Source: UBA7803 sp049454295 | Lineage (GTDB): Bacteria > Pseudomonadota > Gammaproteobacteria > Pseudomonadales > Azotimanducaceae | Direction of reading: 5' to 3' | Assembly: GCA_049454295.1 (NCBI GenBank) | Contig: JBMTYG010000001.1 | Coordinates: forward strand, 1-64,000 | Length of the DNA stretch: 64,000 bases | In this document: positions 1-8,690 of the stretch, one piece after another | How the letters are laid out: each line of letters starts with the position of its first letter | Position numbering within the stretch: position 1 is the stretch's first letter | Position numbers and translations under genes: made by a program | Notes under the pieces: generated by a model | Database searches by the model: none | What the model was told of the DNA's origin: nothing | The model's input: only the letters and a program-made list of their open reading frames with translations

Positions 1-147
1 GCGCCGGGAACGCTCGCAATCTGGGATAACCGCTGTTTGCAGCACTACCCGCTGAATGACTATCACGGTCATCGACGGGAAATGCACAGAATCATTCTGG
101 CGGGAGAGCGTCCCCGCGGCCTTATTGAAGCACCGCGGGACGCTTGA
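1..147 (+). CDS. TauD/TfdA-family 2-oxoglutarate dioxygenase, C-terminal fragment
   Basis: Only the last 48 codons lie in the window, open from the first base and ending in TGA. The residues AIWDNR, LQHYPLNDY and HRREMHR match the C-terminal core of Fe(II)/2-oxoglutarate dioxygenases of the TauD/TfdA family. In that family the His of the QHY element is the distal iron ligand and the following Arg residues bind 2-oxoglutarate. Such enzymes hydroxylate small carboxylates, sulfonates or ethers in the cytoplasm; the substrate cannot be told from this piece. The gene converges on the TonB-dependent receptor with a hairpin between them. The family call is fairly secure; the N-terminal His-x-Asp pair is outside the window. 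Confidence 0.75.
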   Translation, partial: APGTLAIWDNRCLQHYPLNDYHGHRREMHRIILAGERPRGLIEAPRDA

Positions 148-200
148 AGACCGGCTGCGGCTTAAGCCCACGGCCGGCTGAAGGGCAGACCCGAACCCTC

Positions 201-227
201 CTGTCTGCGGGGCAAGCCCGCAGACAG
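201..227. terminator. perfect hairpin between convergent genes
   Basis: An 11-bp perfect inverted repeat (CTGTCTGCGGG and its complement) closes a 5-base loop, GCAAG. It sits between the dioxygenase stop and the receptor stop and could end transcription from both sides. There is no clear T-run on either strand, so it may be a weak or Rho-assisted terminator. Confidence 0.5.
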
Positions 228-237
228 ATCGGTTCTG

Positions 238-3200
238 CTAGTTGAGAACTCGGTAGGTGACCGACAATCCGTAGACGCGCGGGTCGTTGGTCGTGGCCTG
301 GCGCATGTAGTTCCAGTCCTCACCCTGCGATTGCAGCTGACGGATGCCCAGTTCGCCCGTGATGTTATTCACGAAGCTTGCCACTTCCCACTTCTCGTCG
401 GCCGTGACCCAGCTCACCCGGGCATCCCAGCGCAGGAACGCCGGCGTTGCCTCCAGATCCCGCTCGAACGGCGCGGAGAAGAAGTACTCGTCAGTCCAGC
501 CTGCCGTAGTGAAGAAGTCCACGCGCCCGTTATCACCCATCTGCCAGGTGTAGTTGAGCCACCCAGTGACCTTCCACTCCGGGATCTTCGGCAAGCTCGC
601 GCCGTCGAAGCCGGTAAATGTGCGCTCGGCGGCTGTGAACACCGAGCCGGGCAACTCCGGATTCGTCGTGTCGATTACCGCAAAGTCGCTGCTGAACTCC
701 GCCTTGGTGTAGCTCCAGTTCAGGCCTAACGTGGTGTTGTCGCCAAACAGATAGGTGACATCTCCCTCCCAGCCATAGGTCCGAGCCTCGGGCATGTTGA
801 CGATGTTCGTGCTCACCCCGAACAGACCGCCCGCCTGGGTAATGATCGTGTGGATATCGTCGTACTGATACAGATAGACCGACATATTGAGCTGCATGCG
901 ACCATCGAGCAGGGTGCCCTTGTAGCCCAATTCGTAGGCGAGGATCTTCTCTTCGTCGTACTCCGGCGTCGCCGTCGAGAAAAAGCCCAGGTTATAGCCG
1001 CCCGAGCGCCAGCCCGTCGTTGCCGATAAATAGAACAGCGTGTCTTCGTTCGGCTGGAAGTCGACATTGGCACGCCAGGTCAGAGTGTCCCAGTCGTTCT
1101 TCAGCGGACGGTAGATATTGAAGGCGATCGGAACACCGGTGAACCGGATCGGCTCATCGCCCGGATTGGTGCCTTGGCCACCCACCGGGATACCGCCGTC
1201 GGCGATTACTTGAGAAGCATCGATGGCGCCGTTTACCGCATTCATGAGGCACAGGCTGTTGCCATAAAAACCGCCGCACGCCGCGAGATCATCGGCATTA
1301 GCGGGATCGGTCGCCCAGGCAAGGGTACCCGGTTGAGGCGCAAAGCCGCCCAGGCAGTCGTAGAGATAGCAGAACGTCAATCCGATACTCTCGGACATCC
1401 CGATCAGACGCTCGTTCGCTTCTTTTTCATCTTTGGCATAACGAACACCGCCCGTGACTGCCCATTTCGGCGAGAACTGGTATTCGATTTGCGTGTACAC
1501 CGCTGAAGCCGTCGTGAAAATATCGTTGTCCCAGGCAAAGATTGTCCCGGGCGTGCTTTCACCCGAGTGGCGCGCACCGCGCAGCCCAGTACCTTTGTCA
1601 CCGTACCAGGGCGCAAACAGGGTGACGCCACCATCTGCCGCGAGCGGCGCACCATTCTCATACGCACGCTGCGCCTGATACATGTCGAGCAGGGGCGTCG
1701 CCTGTCCGCCGAATACGGCCAGCAACGAGCCCCAATTTTCGATGCCGCCGATTGCAGAGTAGTTCGCATCGTCCTGATACCGCCCCTGGGTATCAAAGCG
1801 GTCATAGAGGTCCAGGCGCTGATTGATGGTGGATTCGTACAGGAATGCCCCGGAGGTAACAGACAGGTCTTCACTATCCCAGGTGAACTGCAGCTCATGC
1901 TGCCAGTTCTCGTTTTCTTGCAGCACGTAGAAGTCGTAGCTGCCGAGTCGATCGTTGCCGGTCTTGTCTTCGTCCGTGTCCCGATCGTAGAAAAAGTCGG
2001 TGTAGCCCGCCATGTACTTCAGTTCCCAGCTATCGCCGGTATAGACCAGGTTCATCGCGACCGCCTGATGATCGAAGAACTCGTCGTACTTGCCGTTCGT
2101 GTCGATCTTGAGATCGTCTTCGTCAAGCTCATCCCGGTCTGCAATGTGAATACGATTGAGCGGCTGTCCGAGCGCATAGTTCGGAGCAGTAAGCCGAGCC
2201 GACGCATCATTGAACGTGTAGGCCTGCAAACCGTTTGCGTCCAGCACGGGGGTGCCGTCGGCGTTGAAGATCGGGTCAGTGAGACTGCCGGCAATGTCGA
2301 TCCCGGGACGAACCTTCTGAGCTTCAACCTGCGCGCCGGTGACCGGGTGGCGGAAGCTGAAGATCTGCCCGGTCGGATCGAAAAAGTCTCGCGCCGATTG
2401 GTTCGTTGTCTGCGCTCGATTAATCGTGCGCTTGGAGAACACAAGGTCCGTGGTGTTACGTGTTTGCGTCCCATCTTCGGAAACGATGATCGGCATGGTG
2501 CCGTCACCACCATTGAAACGCCGCCGATAGCTGCGCTCGTTGCCACGGATATACAGGTTCAGTTTCTCCGTGAGGTTCCACTCGAGCGCAAGCGCATAGT
2601 TCTCGTCGCCATAATCATTGACATCATCCTGCCCCGGGGCGGTGTTCTCGATATAGCCGTCGCGCTCCCGGTCAGACCCGGTGAAGCGGTACGCGAACTT
2701 GTCCTCGATGATTGGCGCCGAGAGCAGATAGTAGATCTCGCGGGTTCCGTAGTTGCCGACCGTGCCTTTGATCTCGCCTTCAAAGCCATCCATGCTCGGA
2801 CGCTTGGACACGAAATTAATGGCGCCGCCCACTGCGTTACGGCCATACAGAGTCCCTTGGGGGCCGCGCAGTACTTCGACCCGCTCAAGATCGTGCAAGC
2901 CGCCTTCGGTGGACGCGATACCGAAGTCTTCGGAGTACGCGCCGTTAAAATAAGTCGCGACACCGGGGTCTCCTCCCAGGGTGCGCGCCGTGCGACCAAT
3001 ACCGCGGATCGCCGCGTCGTACGGCTGGATCGTGGTCGCTGGAATGTAGTTCTGCAGGTCTTCCTGGTTACGGATATTGAAGTTCTCAAGGAACTGCGAA
3101 TCGAACGCGGATATCGAGATGGCTGTGTCCGATACGGTGGATTCGCGCCGCTCCGCGGTCACGATCACCTCCTCGATACGCCGTTCGCTGCCCTCTGCGG

Positions 3201-3294
3201 CCAGCGTTGGCAGCGGCACGACACCGCCGAGCGCAAGCGCCATGAAGAATCCAACGGTCGGCTGGGCACCGACCCTGCTCCTTCTGTGTTTCAT
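238..3294 (-). CDS. TonB-dependent outer-membrane receptor
   Basis: A 1018-residue outer-membrane transporter of the large TonB-dependent type. I start it at the ATG of MKHRRSR because a G-rich ribosome site lies just upstream and a signal peptide follows (about residues 1-33, ending LAA). A TonB-box-like IEEVIVTA lies near residues 40-47. The plug follows, with RGIG, VEVLRGPQGTLYGRNAVGG and INFVSKRP, then a long 22-strand-type barrel. The protein is 200-300 residues longer than classic siderophore receptors. A loop at about residues 640-685 holds four Cys, unusual in a barrel. The last residue is Asn, not the usual aromatic. In this receptor class from marine and soil Proteobacteria the ligand is often not iron but a lipid, sugar or other organic compound. 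The ligand is unknown here. Confidence 0.9.
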   Translation of the reverse strand: MKHRRSRVGAQPTVGFFMALALGGVVPLPTLAAEGSERRIEEVIVTAERRESTVSDTAISISAFDSQFLENFNIRNQEDLQNYIPATTIQPYDAAIRGIGRTARTLGGDPGVATYFNGAYSEDFGIASTEGGLHDLERVEVLRGPQGTLYGRNAVGGAINFVSKRPSMDGFEGEIKGTVGNYGTREIYYLLSAPIIEDKFAYRFTGSDRERDGYIENTAPGQDDVNDYGDENYALALEWNLTEKLNLYIRGNERSYRRRFNGGDGTMPIIVSEDGTQTRNTTDLVFSKRTINRAQTTNQSARDFFDPTGQIFSFRHPVTGAQVEAQKVRPGIDIAGSLTDPIFNADGTPVLDANGLQAYTFNDASARLTAPNYALGQPLNRIHIADRDELDEDDLKIDTNGKYDEFFDHQAVAMNLVYTGDSWELKYMAGYTDFFYDRDTDEDKTGNDRLGSYDFYVLQENENWQHELQFTWDSEDLSVTSGAFLYESTINQRLDLYDRFDTQGRYQDDANYSAIGGIENWGSLLAVFGGQATPLLDMYQAQRAYENGAPLAADGGVTLFAPWYGDKGTGLRGARHSGESTPGTIFAWDNDIFTTASAVYTQIEYQFSPKWAVTGGVRYAKDEKEANERLIGMSESIGLTFCYLYDCLGGFAPQPGTLAWATDPANADDLAACGGFYGNSLCLMNAVNGAIDASQVIADGGIPVGGQGTNPGDEPIRFTGVPIAFNIYRPLKNDWDTLTWRANVDFQPNEDTLFYLSATTGWRSGGYNLGFFSTATPEYDEEKILAYELGYKGTLLDGRMQLNMSVYLYQYDDIHTIITQAGGLFGVSTNIVNMPEARTYGWEGDVTYLFGDNTTLGLNWSYTKAEFSSDFAVIDTTNPELPGSVFTAAERTFTGFDGASLPKIPEWKVTGWLNYTWQMGDNGRVDFFTTAGWTDEYFFSAPFERDLEATPAFLRWDARVSWVTADEKWEVASFVNNITGELGIRQLQSQGEDWNYMRQATTNDPRVYGLSVTYRVLN

Positions 3295-3715
3295 GATCCC
3301 CATCCCCCTTTTGCTGTGTGTCGAAGCAGGAGGCGATCGGACTGCGACCGCCCAATGCTCACCAAGGCCCGGCTTAGCGGGCACTGACCCCAATGACAGA
3401 CAGACGTCCAGACACGACGGCGCGAAGCCGCACGGTCAGGACTGCGCGAGCCTTGTGGCAGAGAGGATAGAAACCAGCCGCCCCACACACCCCCGAGAAA
3501 ACGGCTCACCTGCGGAGAGTTTCATCGTCTGAAGAAAAAAACAAGGGGATAGATGCGAAACTGATCAGAGAAAGGACGCCCTGTTAGCAGTCATTCCATG
3601 GCGCTGTGAGCAGTGATTACATGGCTCTGTGAGCAGTGATTACATGGCCTTGTTAGCAGTGATCACATAGCCTTGTTGTCGGGGAGGTGTGATTGCCAGC
3701 GCCGCACCTACTGCC
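3295..3715. other. intergenic region with tandem repeats, no gene seen
   Basis: This 421-base gap separates the receptor start from the lipocalin stop; both genes are on the minus strand. Its receptor-proximal half should hold the receptor promoter, but I could not pick a convincing -35/-10 pair or a cobalamin-type riboswitch core. The other half holds the 23-bp tandem repeats described separately. I see no supported coding frame. Confidence 0.6.
3581..3672. repeat. four tandem copies of a 23-bp repeat
   Basis: Four head-to-tail copies, each exactly 23 bp, start at 3581, 3604, 3627 and 3650. Copies 2 and 3 differ only at the last base; the shared core is TGTnAGCAGTGATTACATGG. The fourth is followed by a partial TTGTT. 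There are no spacers, so this is not a CRISPR. The core resembles, from memory, the repeated sequences at the ends of IS21-family elements, but no istA or istB gene is nearby. A regulator-binding array is the other option. Confidence 0.85.
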
Positions 3716-4324
3716 TCACGAGCGCGGCTGCGGCACCAGACGAATCATCGAACGGTCATAGCCGGCGGCGACGAGTCGATCGATGAGCTCCGCCAGATCA
3801 GCCTCGGGAATCGTCGGCGTACGCGCCATGATCCAGGCATAATCCCGCCGCTCGCGGCCGATGAGCGTGTAACGGTAGTCGGAACTGACGTACAGGATTC
3901 GGTAGTCAGCCTTGATCGGCCAGACGAACTGCATTCCCCAGACCGCGTTAGTCGTGGTGTCCTGCACAAAACCCCGCGGATGGTAGGTCTTTAGCGGGCC
4001 GTCGGCTGCGCCTTTTCGAAACGTGAACGTCGTGGCTATCGTTCCGTCTGCCGCGCGCTCATAGCGTTCGATGGCATGGTAGGCGTCACGTTCCAGGAAC
4101 GTTGGGATATTCGCGATGACATACCAGTCGCCCATGAAACGGTCGAGATCAACCGCAGACGCGAGCGGCAGCGGCGATTGGGCTGGTTGCGTGGCACAGG
4201 CGGATAGCAGGAGCGTGAGTAATCCTAGGCGTCCGAGCAGAGAGCCGACCACTAAACCTCCATGCACGGAGCGGTGGCGATAAGACCAGGCGTTACGAAA
4301 GAAGTAGGCGGCGCGCGCTTGCAT
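3716..4324 (-). CDS. blc: lipocalin-family outer-membrane lipoprotein (Blc-like)
   Basis: A bacterial lipocalin that probably binds lipids or other hydrophobic molecules at the outer membrane. The protein is 202 residues from the ATG, which has GGAG six bases upstream. A hydrophobic stretch ends in the lipobox LLSAC with the lipidated Cys at residue 43; the +2 residue is Ala, which fits outer-membrane sorting. The lipocalin GxW element appears as MGDWYVIANIP just after, followed by strand patterns typical of Blc (YHAIERYE, YRILYVSSDYRYTLIGR, YAWIMAR). The 25-residue lead before the hydrophobic part is long. A GTG at 4252 preceded by GGAGGT would give a 178-residue form closer to E. coli Blc in length. 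Confidence 0.88.
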   Translation of the reverse strand: MQARAAYFFRNAWSYRHRSVHGGLVVGSLLGRLGLLTLLLSACATQPAQSPLPLASAVDLDRFMGDWYVIANIPTFLERDAYHAIERYERAADGTIATTFTFRKGAADGPLKTYHPRGFVQDTTTNAVWGMQFVWPIKADYRILYVSSDYRYTLIGRERRDYAWIMARTPTIPEADLAELIDRLVAAGYDRSMIRLVPQPRS

Positions 4325-4390
4325 GACGGTCTCCGATGCCGGGGCGCGCAGCCTGCGGCGCTCGCCGTCAGAGGTCCGTGAAAACCCGTC

Positions 4391-5221
4391 TCAGTCGCCC
4401 TCGGGGTCGAACATCGGTGTCCAGGTATCCAGGCTGTAGGCACCATCCGCAATCAGATCGGCGCCATTGATGTAGCGCGCGGCGGGTGAGCAGAGAAATG
4501 CGCAGATAGCGGCGACCTCGTCCACATCACCCAGTCGGTGCGCCGGAATGTCGCGAAGCGCCTGGCGTTCGTAGTCCGGCACATCCGCATGCGCAAACTC
4601 CTCTTCGCGCACGCCCTCGGTCGCGATGGTTCCAGGCGCCAGAGCGTTTATCGTCACGCCCTTGCGCGCCAGGTAATAGGCGAGGGAGCGGGTCATGCTC
4701 ACGACCCCGGCTCGTGCAGCACCGGAATGGATGAAAGGCGGCGCCCCACGCTCAAACGAATAGATGTGCACGATGTTCACGATGCTACCCGTGCCGCGTG
4801 CGGCCATGTGTCGCGCCACACGCTGGGTCACGTTCCAAGTGCCATTGAGATTGAGATCGATGACCGAGCGCCAGCCGTTGTCACTGATATCAAATGGGCG
4901 CGCCGGGAACTGCCCGCCGGCATTATTGATCAGGAAATCGATCTGACCGAAGCGTTGCAGACTGCGTTCGATCAGCGCATCGACCTGAGCGAGATCACGA
5001 ATGTTGGTGGGCACCGCCAGGCACTGCCGACCCAGAGCCTCGATCTCCGCCCGAGTTGACTCGAGCCGGTCTGGCTGGCGGCTTGCAATCACCACATCAG
5101 CGCCAAGCTCTGCAAAGGCAAGTGCAATCCCGCGCCCGATGCCCCGACCGCCGCCCGTGACGAGAACAACTCGGTCGGCGAAGAGGTCCGCCGCAAAAGT
5201 AGAAAGAGGTGGCGCTTGCAT
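4391..5221 (-). CDS. SDR-family reductase, enoyl/dienoyl-CoA reductase-like
   Basis: A cytoplasmic short-chain dehydrogenase/reductase of 276 residues from the ATG of MQAPPLST. The cofactor motif TGGGRGIG is at residues 22-29 and NNAG at 99-102. The classical catalytic YxxxK is absent: the site reads HSGAARAGV with His165 and Ala169 in its place. From memory, this HSGAARAGV signature marks the 2,4-dienoyl-CoA reductase / peroxisomal trans-2-enoyl-CoA reductase branch, which suggests an auxiliary beta-oxidation enzyme acting on acyl-CoA. It is followed on the same strand by the lipocalin after 66 bases. The substrate is inferred only. Confidence 0.8.
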   Translation of the reverse strand: MQAPPLSTFAADLFADRVVLVTGGGRGIGRGIALAFAELGADVVIASRQPDRLESTRAEIEALGRQCLAVPTNIRDLAQVDALIERSLQRFGQIDFLINNAGGQFPARPFDISDNGWRSVIDLNLNGTWNVTQRVARHMAARGTGSIVNIVHIYSFERGAPPFIHSGAARAGVVSMTRSLAYYLARKGVTINALAPGTIATEGVREEEFAHADVPDYERQALRDIPAHRLGDVDEVAAICAFLCSPAARYINGADLIADGAYSLDTWTPMFDPEGD

Positions 5222-5443
5222 AGGGATCACCAGCCTGAGACTTTGCCAGGACGATACGAGAAACCAGGCGACGTGGCGAGGGTCCTGAAACAGGAGCTCA
5301 CTGGGCACGCAAGACCGACTCGCGCCCCGCGGCGGTCAGACAGGAGCCGGCACAACGCGGGCTTGAACACGCGCACAGCCAAGACTAACTTCCGCCTACA
5401 CCGCCATTGTCCAAACGATCTTTGCCGCCGTTCCCAAAACCGC

Positions 5444-5457
5444 TTGCGGTACCGCAA
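5444..5457. promoter_or_regulatory. 14-bp perfect palindrome before the GNAT gene
   Basis: TTGCGGTACCGCAA is a perfect palindrome ending three bases before the chosen ATG of the acetyltransferase. Its place overlaps where a ribosome site should be, and no Shine-Dalgarno sequence is visible there. It could be an operator or a small mRNA hairpin that masks the start. Chance is also possible. Confidence 0.3.
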
Positions 5458-5460
5458 ACC

Positions 5461-5853
5461 ATGATCAGACCGCGCCACCTCGAAACCTTTCGCCCCTGGA
5501 CCCATGAAATGCCCTGGGACCTGCTCCTCGGTGCCGATGTGGATCGAGAGACGCTGGAGGAGGTGGTCGCGCTGGAACTGGTCCGCGTAGCCAAACTTGA
5601 CGGGCGCATCGTCGCCGCCTACGGCATTCGACCGCAGACGCCCACCTGCTATGAGCTTGTCAGCCTGGTCGTGGAACACGCCTGGCGCGGACGCGATTTT
5701 GGCCGCTGGCTGATGGGGCACGCACTTGGGCTTGCAGAATCTCGCGGCGGCCGTGAAGTGGTGGTGCGCGGTCACCACCATGCCGATTTCCTGCAGCGCT
5801 TCGGCTTCGCGCCGAGCGGCAGCGACTTACGCCTCGAACTGACGCCAGAATAA
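5461..5853 (+). CDS. GNAT-family N-acetyltransferase
   Basis: A 130-residue protein with the GNAT core: strand LVSLVVEH followed by the acetyl-CoA pyrophosphate loop RGRDFGRWLMGHAL (R-G-x-x-F-G pattern), and a C-terminal HHADFLQRFGFAPSG typical of motif B. Such proteins transfer an acyl group from acyl-CoA to an amine; the acceptor is unknown. A TTG at 5407 in the same frame would add 18 residues, but the ATG of MIRPRHLETF is preferred. It converges on the SIS-domain gene with only six bases between the stops. Confidence 0.78.
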   Translation: MIRPRHLETFRPWTHEMPWDLLLGADVDRETLEEVVALELVRVAKLDGRIVAAYGIRPQTPTCYELVSLVVEHAWRGRDFGRWLMGHALGLAESRGGREVVVRGHHHADFLQRFGFAPSGSDLRLELTPE

Positions 5854-5859
5854 CAAAGA

Positions 5860-6459
5860 TCAGGACGGTAGATTGTCAGTGCGCGCTTTGCGACCGAGAT
5901 AGCCACCGTGATGACGAAGCCCATAGTCTTCACGGGTGACGCCCTTCGCTTCCAGAAGCGCAAGCGCGATGGCATCGCTGATGGCGAGCATCACCGCCAT
6001 GCTGGCGCTGGGGGTTAGCCCGAGCGGACAGGGCTCTTCGATCACACCCATATCCAGCACGATGTCCGCCAGTCCACGCAGCTCCGAATCCGGGTGCGAG
6101 GTGACACCAATCACGGTTGCGACGCCAAGGTGCCGCGCAAGCTCGGAAATCTCGAGCACCTCACGACTTTTGCCACTGGTCGAGAAAGCGATTAGCACAT
6201 CGCCCCTGGCGGCAAGACCAAGATCGCCGTGTGCTGCTTCCGCGGGGTGAATGAAGTCCGCCGGCGTTGCTGTTGAGCACAGCGTTGCCGCGAACTTTCG
6301 CGCTATGTGCCCGGCCTTGCCGATGCCCGTGGTCAGCACTTTGCCGCGGCAGTCGCGCAAGCTGATCACAGCCTGCTCGAAGGTGTCGTCGATCTGCACC
6401 CGGCTGATCGCGGCGGCTTCTGCAGCGAGCACCGCGCGCATGCGTTCCTGGATATTCAT
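5860..6459 (-). CDS. SIS-domain sugar-phosphate isomerase, KdsD/GutQ-like, without CBS domains
   Basis: A single SIS domain of 199 residues. The phosphosugar loop GIGKAGHIARK is near residues 45-55, FIHPAEAAHGDLG at 69-81, FSTSGKSRE follows, and the end has LRHHGGYLGRK, the H-x-G-G-x-L-G pattern of arabinose-5-phosphate isomerases. E. coli KdsD is about 330 residues with a CBS pair; this protein stops before the CBS part. Related short forms exist. It may make arabinose 5-phosphate for Kdo, or act on an amino-sugar phosphate given the hexosaminidase and sugar-kinase genes it faces. The ATG has GGAG six bases upstream. The function in context is inference. Confidence 0.82.
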   Translation of the reverse strand: MNIQERMRAVLAAEAAAISRVQIDDTFEQAVISLRDCRGKVLTTGIGKAGHIARKFAATLCSTATPADFIHPAEAAHGDLGLAARGDVLIAFSTSGKSREVLEISELARHLGVATVIGVTSHPDSELRGLADIVLDMGVIEEPCPLGLTPSASMAVMLAISDAIALALLEAKGVTREDYGLRHHGGYLGRKARTDNLPS

Positions 6460-6599
6460 GTCCTGCTCCGGGCGTCGAGGCGGCGCATGGTGTCACGCGC
6501 TTTGGTCCCGCTCAAGGCTGGACTCGAAGCCCTGCGTTGACAGCACAAGCGCTGACTCGCAAAGTCGGGCGCCACCCATGCGAACGCCGGAGTCGGTCG

Positions 6600-8690
6600 A
6601 TGTCTCGAGTTTCGGACCCTCCGTCCAGGCGTCTGATGCCATGGCCGCGGTCAGTCCGGTGGTTCCCGGGCGCGGGCATTGCGCACGGGACACTGCTCCG
6701 GCGCGAATTCTCGGGCGTCACGACGCCCAGGCTCGCGCGAGCGTTGACACGCTGGGAATCAGCCCGTCAGGCGCTCGCGGACTCTGGGGTTGCCGCGAAC
6801 GGGCTGGATTCAGCGACGACCCTCCCCCTCACAGTACGCTGCGAGCGGGCAAGCGCCGAGTGGCCCGCCCTCAACGATGATGAATCCTTCAGTCTGACGA
6901 TCGATGCCAGTGGCATTACCCTTTCGTCCACAGAGGAATGGGGTGCACTGCGGTCGCTCGCGGTGCTCCAAACACTCCTCAACGACGACGGCTCTCTGCC
7001 GTTTTGCGCAATTGATGATGCGCCCCGTTTTCCCTGGCGCGGGCTCATGCTCGACGTCGCGCGTCATTTTCTGCCGCTCACCGATCTGCTGCGGACTGTG
7101 GACGCCATGGCGCTGTTCCGGCTGAACGTGCTGCATCTGCATCTCACAGATGATCAGGGCTTTCGCTTTCCGAGCCGGACCTACCCCGCTCTTGCGAGCG
7201 CCGCGGCCTACGCGCGGGAAGAGCTGACCACGCTCATCCAGTACGCCGCTGATCGCGGCATTCGGGTTGTCCCGGAGCTCGATATCCCAGGACACACAAA
7301 TAGCTGGCTCGATGCGTATCCCGACTGGGGCACGGGTTACGAAGGTCCATCGCGTCGATTCGGCGTGCATCGATCGTGCCTGAACCCCATCCATCCGCGT
7401 GTGCTGGAGGCCGTGGATACGCTCCTCGGCGAAGTCGCCGAGATATTCCCCGACGCCTACCTGCACTTTGGCGGGGACGAAGTGCATCCCACCACGTGGC
7501 CCGAGGATCCCGTGCTGCGGGCACACATGGATGCGACGGGCATGCGCGCTGCTTCCGATCTCCAGGCTGCATTCAATGCCCGGGTGATCGCGCGCATCTC
7601 GGCGCTTGGGCGGCGCCCAATGGGGTGGGACGAAGTGCTGCATCCTCGACTCCCGGCCGGCGTGACGGTGCAGGCCTGGCGCGGCGCAACCGCGCGCGAC
7701 CGCGCGCTGGCGGCGGGATGCGATTGCATCGTGTCGAGTAATTACTACCTCGACCTGTTCTTTCCCGCCGATGTGCACTACCGGTTCGACCCAGCGGCGA
7801 CAGAGGACACCCTCATCGCCCTCGAAGATGCGCTGGGCGATGACCCAAGGCTCGCGCACGTGGCGGCCGGTATGCGCTGGACTCGACACTGGCGTCACGC
7901 GGAGCCCGGGAAAAACGTGTCGCAACCGGGGCGGTTGTTGGGCGGCAGCGCCTGTCTGTGGTCAGAGCTCGTGGACAGCGCAACGCTGGACGTTCGGCTC
8001 TGGACGCGACTACCCGCGCTCGCAGAACGGTTCTGGTCACCGGACCAGATCACGGACGTGGCGGACATGCAGGCGCGGCTGAGTTCGAGCCGCCGACTGC
8101 TGACCCGCATGGGCATCGATCTTGTCGCCCGGCGCGACCAGCTGCTCGAGCGTGCTGGGCTCGCACCCGCATGGTGGCCGCTCGTGGAGCAGCTCGAACC
8201 GGTTAAGTGGTACGGTCGGCTGTTGGGCGCTCAGGCGCTTGCCGCCCGCATTGCCGGGCGTGAGATGCCGCTCGCGCGGCCGTACCACGCGGATACGCCG
8301 CTCGACCGCGTCGTCGACGCGCTGCCACCGGAGGCCTTCGGTGCAGGCGGTCTGCGCGCGCTTGCCGCGCAGGCATTGTCGAATCCCGCTGCCGCCGCAA
8401 CCTTCAGAGGTACCCTCGCGGACGAATCAGCGCGTTCGGCGCTGAGCGCGCTCGCCCTGTCCTGGCGCGATCTGCCTCGCTACGGTGCACCTGCCGAACT
8501 CGAGCCTCTCGCACAGTCACTCATTGAGGTCGGAGGCATCGTGTTAAACCTGCTTGAAGGCCGCCTGACGGACGCCGAGGCGCACATCGCGCTCGCCGCC
8601 AACGCCCAGCCCCAGGGCGAGTATCTGCTGTCCTGCGTGCCGATACTGATGAGCGCGATTGCGGGTCAATTGACAGTCAGCCACGGATGA
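6600..8690 (+). CDS. GH20 beta-N-acetylhexosaminidase, no signal peptide
   Basis: A 696-residue glycoside hydrolase family 20 enzyme that removes terminal beta-linked GlcNAc or GalNAc. The ATG has GGAG seven bases upstream. Residues about 20-140 form the small N-terminal GH20b-type domain. The catalytic barrel starts at PRFPWRGLMLDVARHF (142-157), passes LHLTDDQGFR, and carries the catalytic pair Asp293-Glu294 in HFGGDEVHPTTW. About 190 residues after the barrel are helical and alanine/leucine rich, with no domain I recognise. No export signal is visible, so it should act in the cytoplasm on imported oligosaccharides. The stop overlaps the next start as ATGA, so it is translationally coupled to a sugar kinase. 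Confidence 0.92.
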   Translation: MSRVSDPPSRRLMPWPRSVRWFPGAGIAHGTLLRREFSGVTTPRLARALTRWESARQALADSGVAANGLDSATTLPLTVRCERASAEWPALNDDESFSLTIDASGITLSSTEEWGALRSLAVLQTLLNDDGSLPFCAIDDAPRFPWRGLMLDVARHFLPLTDLLRTVDAMALFRLNVLHLHLTDDQGFRFPSRTYPALASAAAYAREELTTLIQYAADRGIRVVPELDIPGHTNSWLDAYPDWGTGYEGPSRRFGVHRSCLNPIHPRVLEAVDTLLGEVAEIFPDAYLHFGGDEVHPTTWPEDPVLRAHMDATGMRAASDLQAAFNARVIARISALGRRPMGWDEVLHPRLPAGVTVQAWRGATARDRALAAGCDCIVSSNYYLDLFFPADVHYRFDPAATEDTLIALEDALGDDPRLAHVAAGMRWTRHWRHAEPGKNVSQPGRLLGGSACLWSELVDSATLDVRLWTRLPALAERFWSPDQITDVADMQARLSSSRRLLTRMGIDLVARRDQLLERAGLAPAWWPLVEQLEPVKWYGRLLGAQALAARIAGREMPLARPYHADTPLDRVVDALPPEAFGAGGLRALAAQALSNPAAAATFRGTLADESARSALSALALSWRDLPRYGAPAELEPLAQSLIEVGGIVLNLLEGRLTDAEAHIALAANAQPQGEYLLSCVPILMSAIAGQLTVSHG

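Noticed and set aside
1567..3387. A 606-codon open frame on the plus strand opposite the TonB receptor
   Set aside because: It is the antisense shadow of a high-GC gene. The opposite frame has a signal peptide, TonB box, plug motifs and a barrel; this frame shows none.
3295..3580. Cobalamin or other riboswitch before the TonB receptor
   Set aside because: I found no conserved B12-box-like core or other known aptamer pattern on the minus strand.
3581..3672. CRISPR array
   Set aside because: The repeats are directly abutting with no unique spacers and no cas genes are near.
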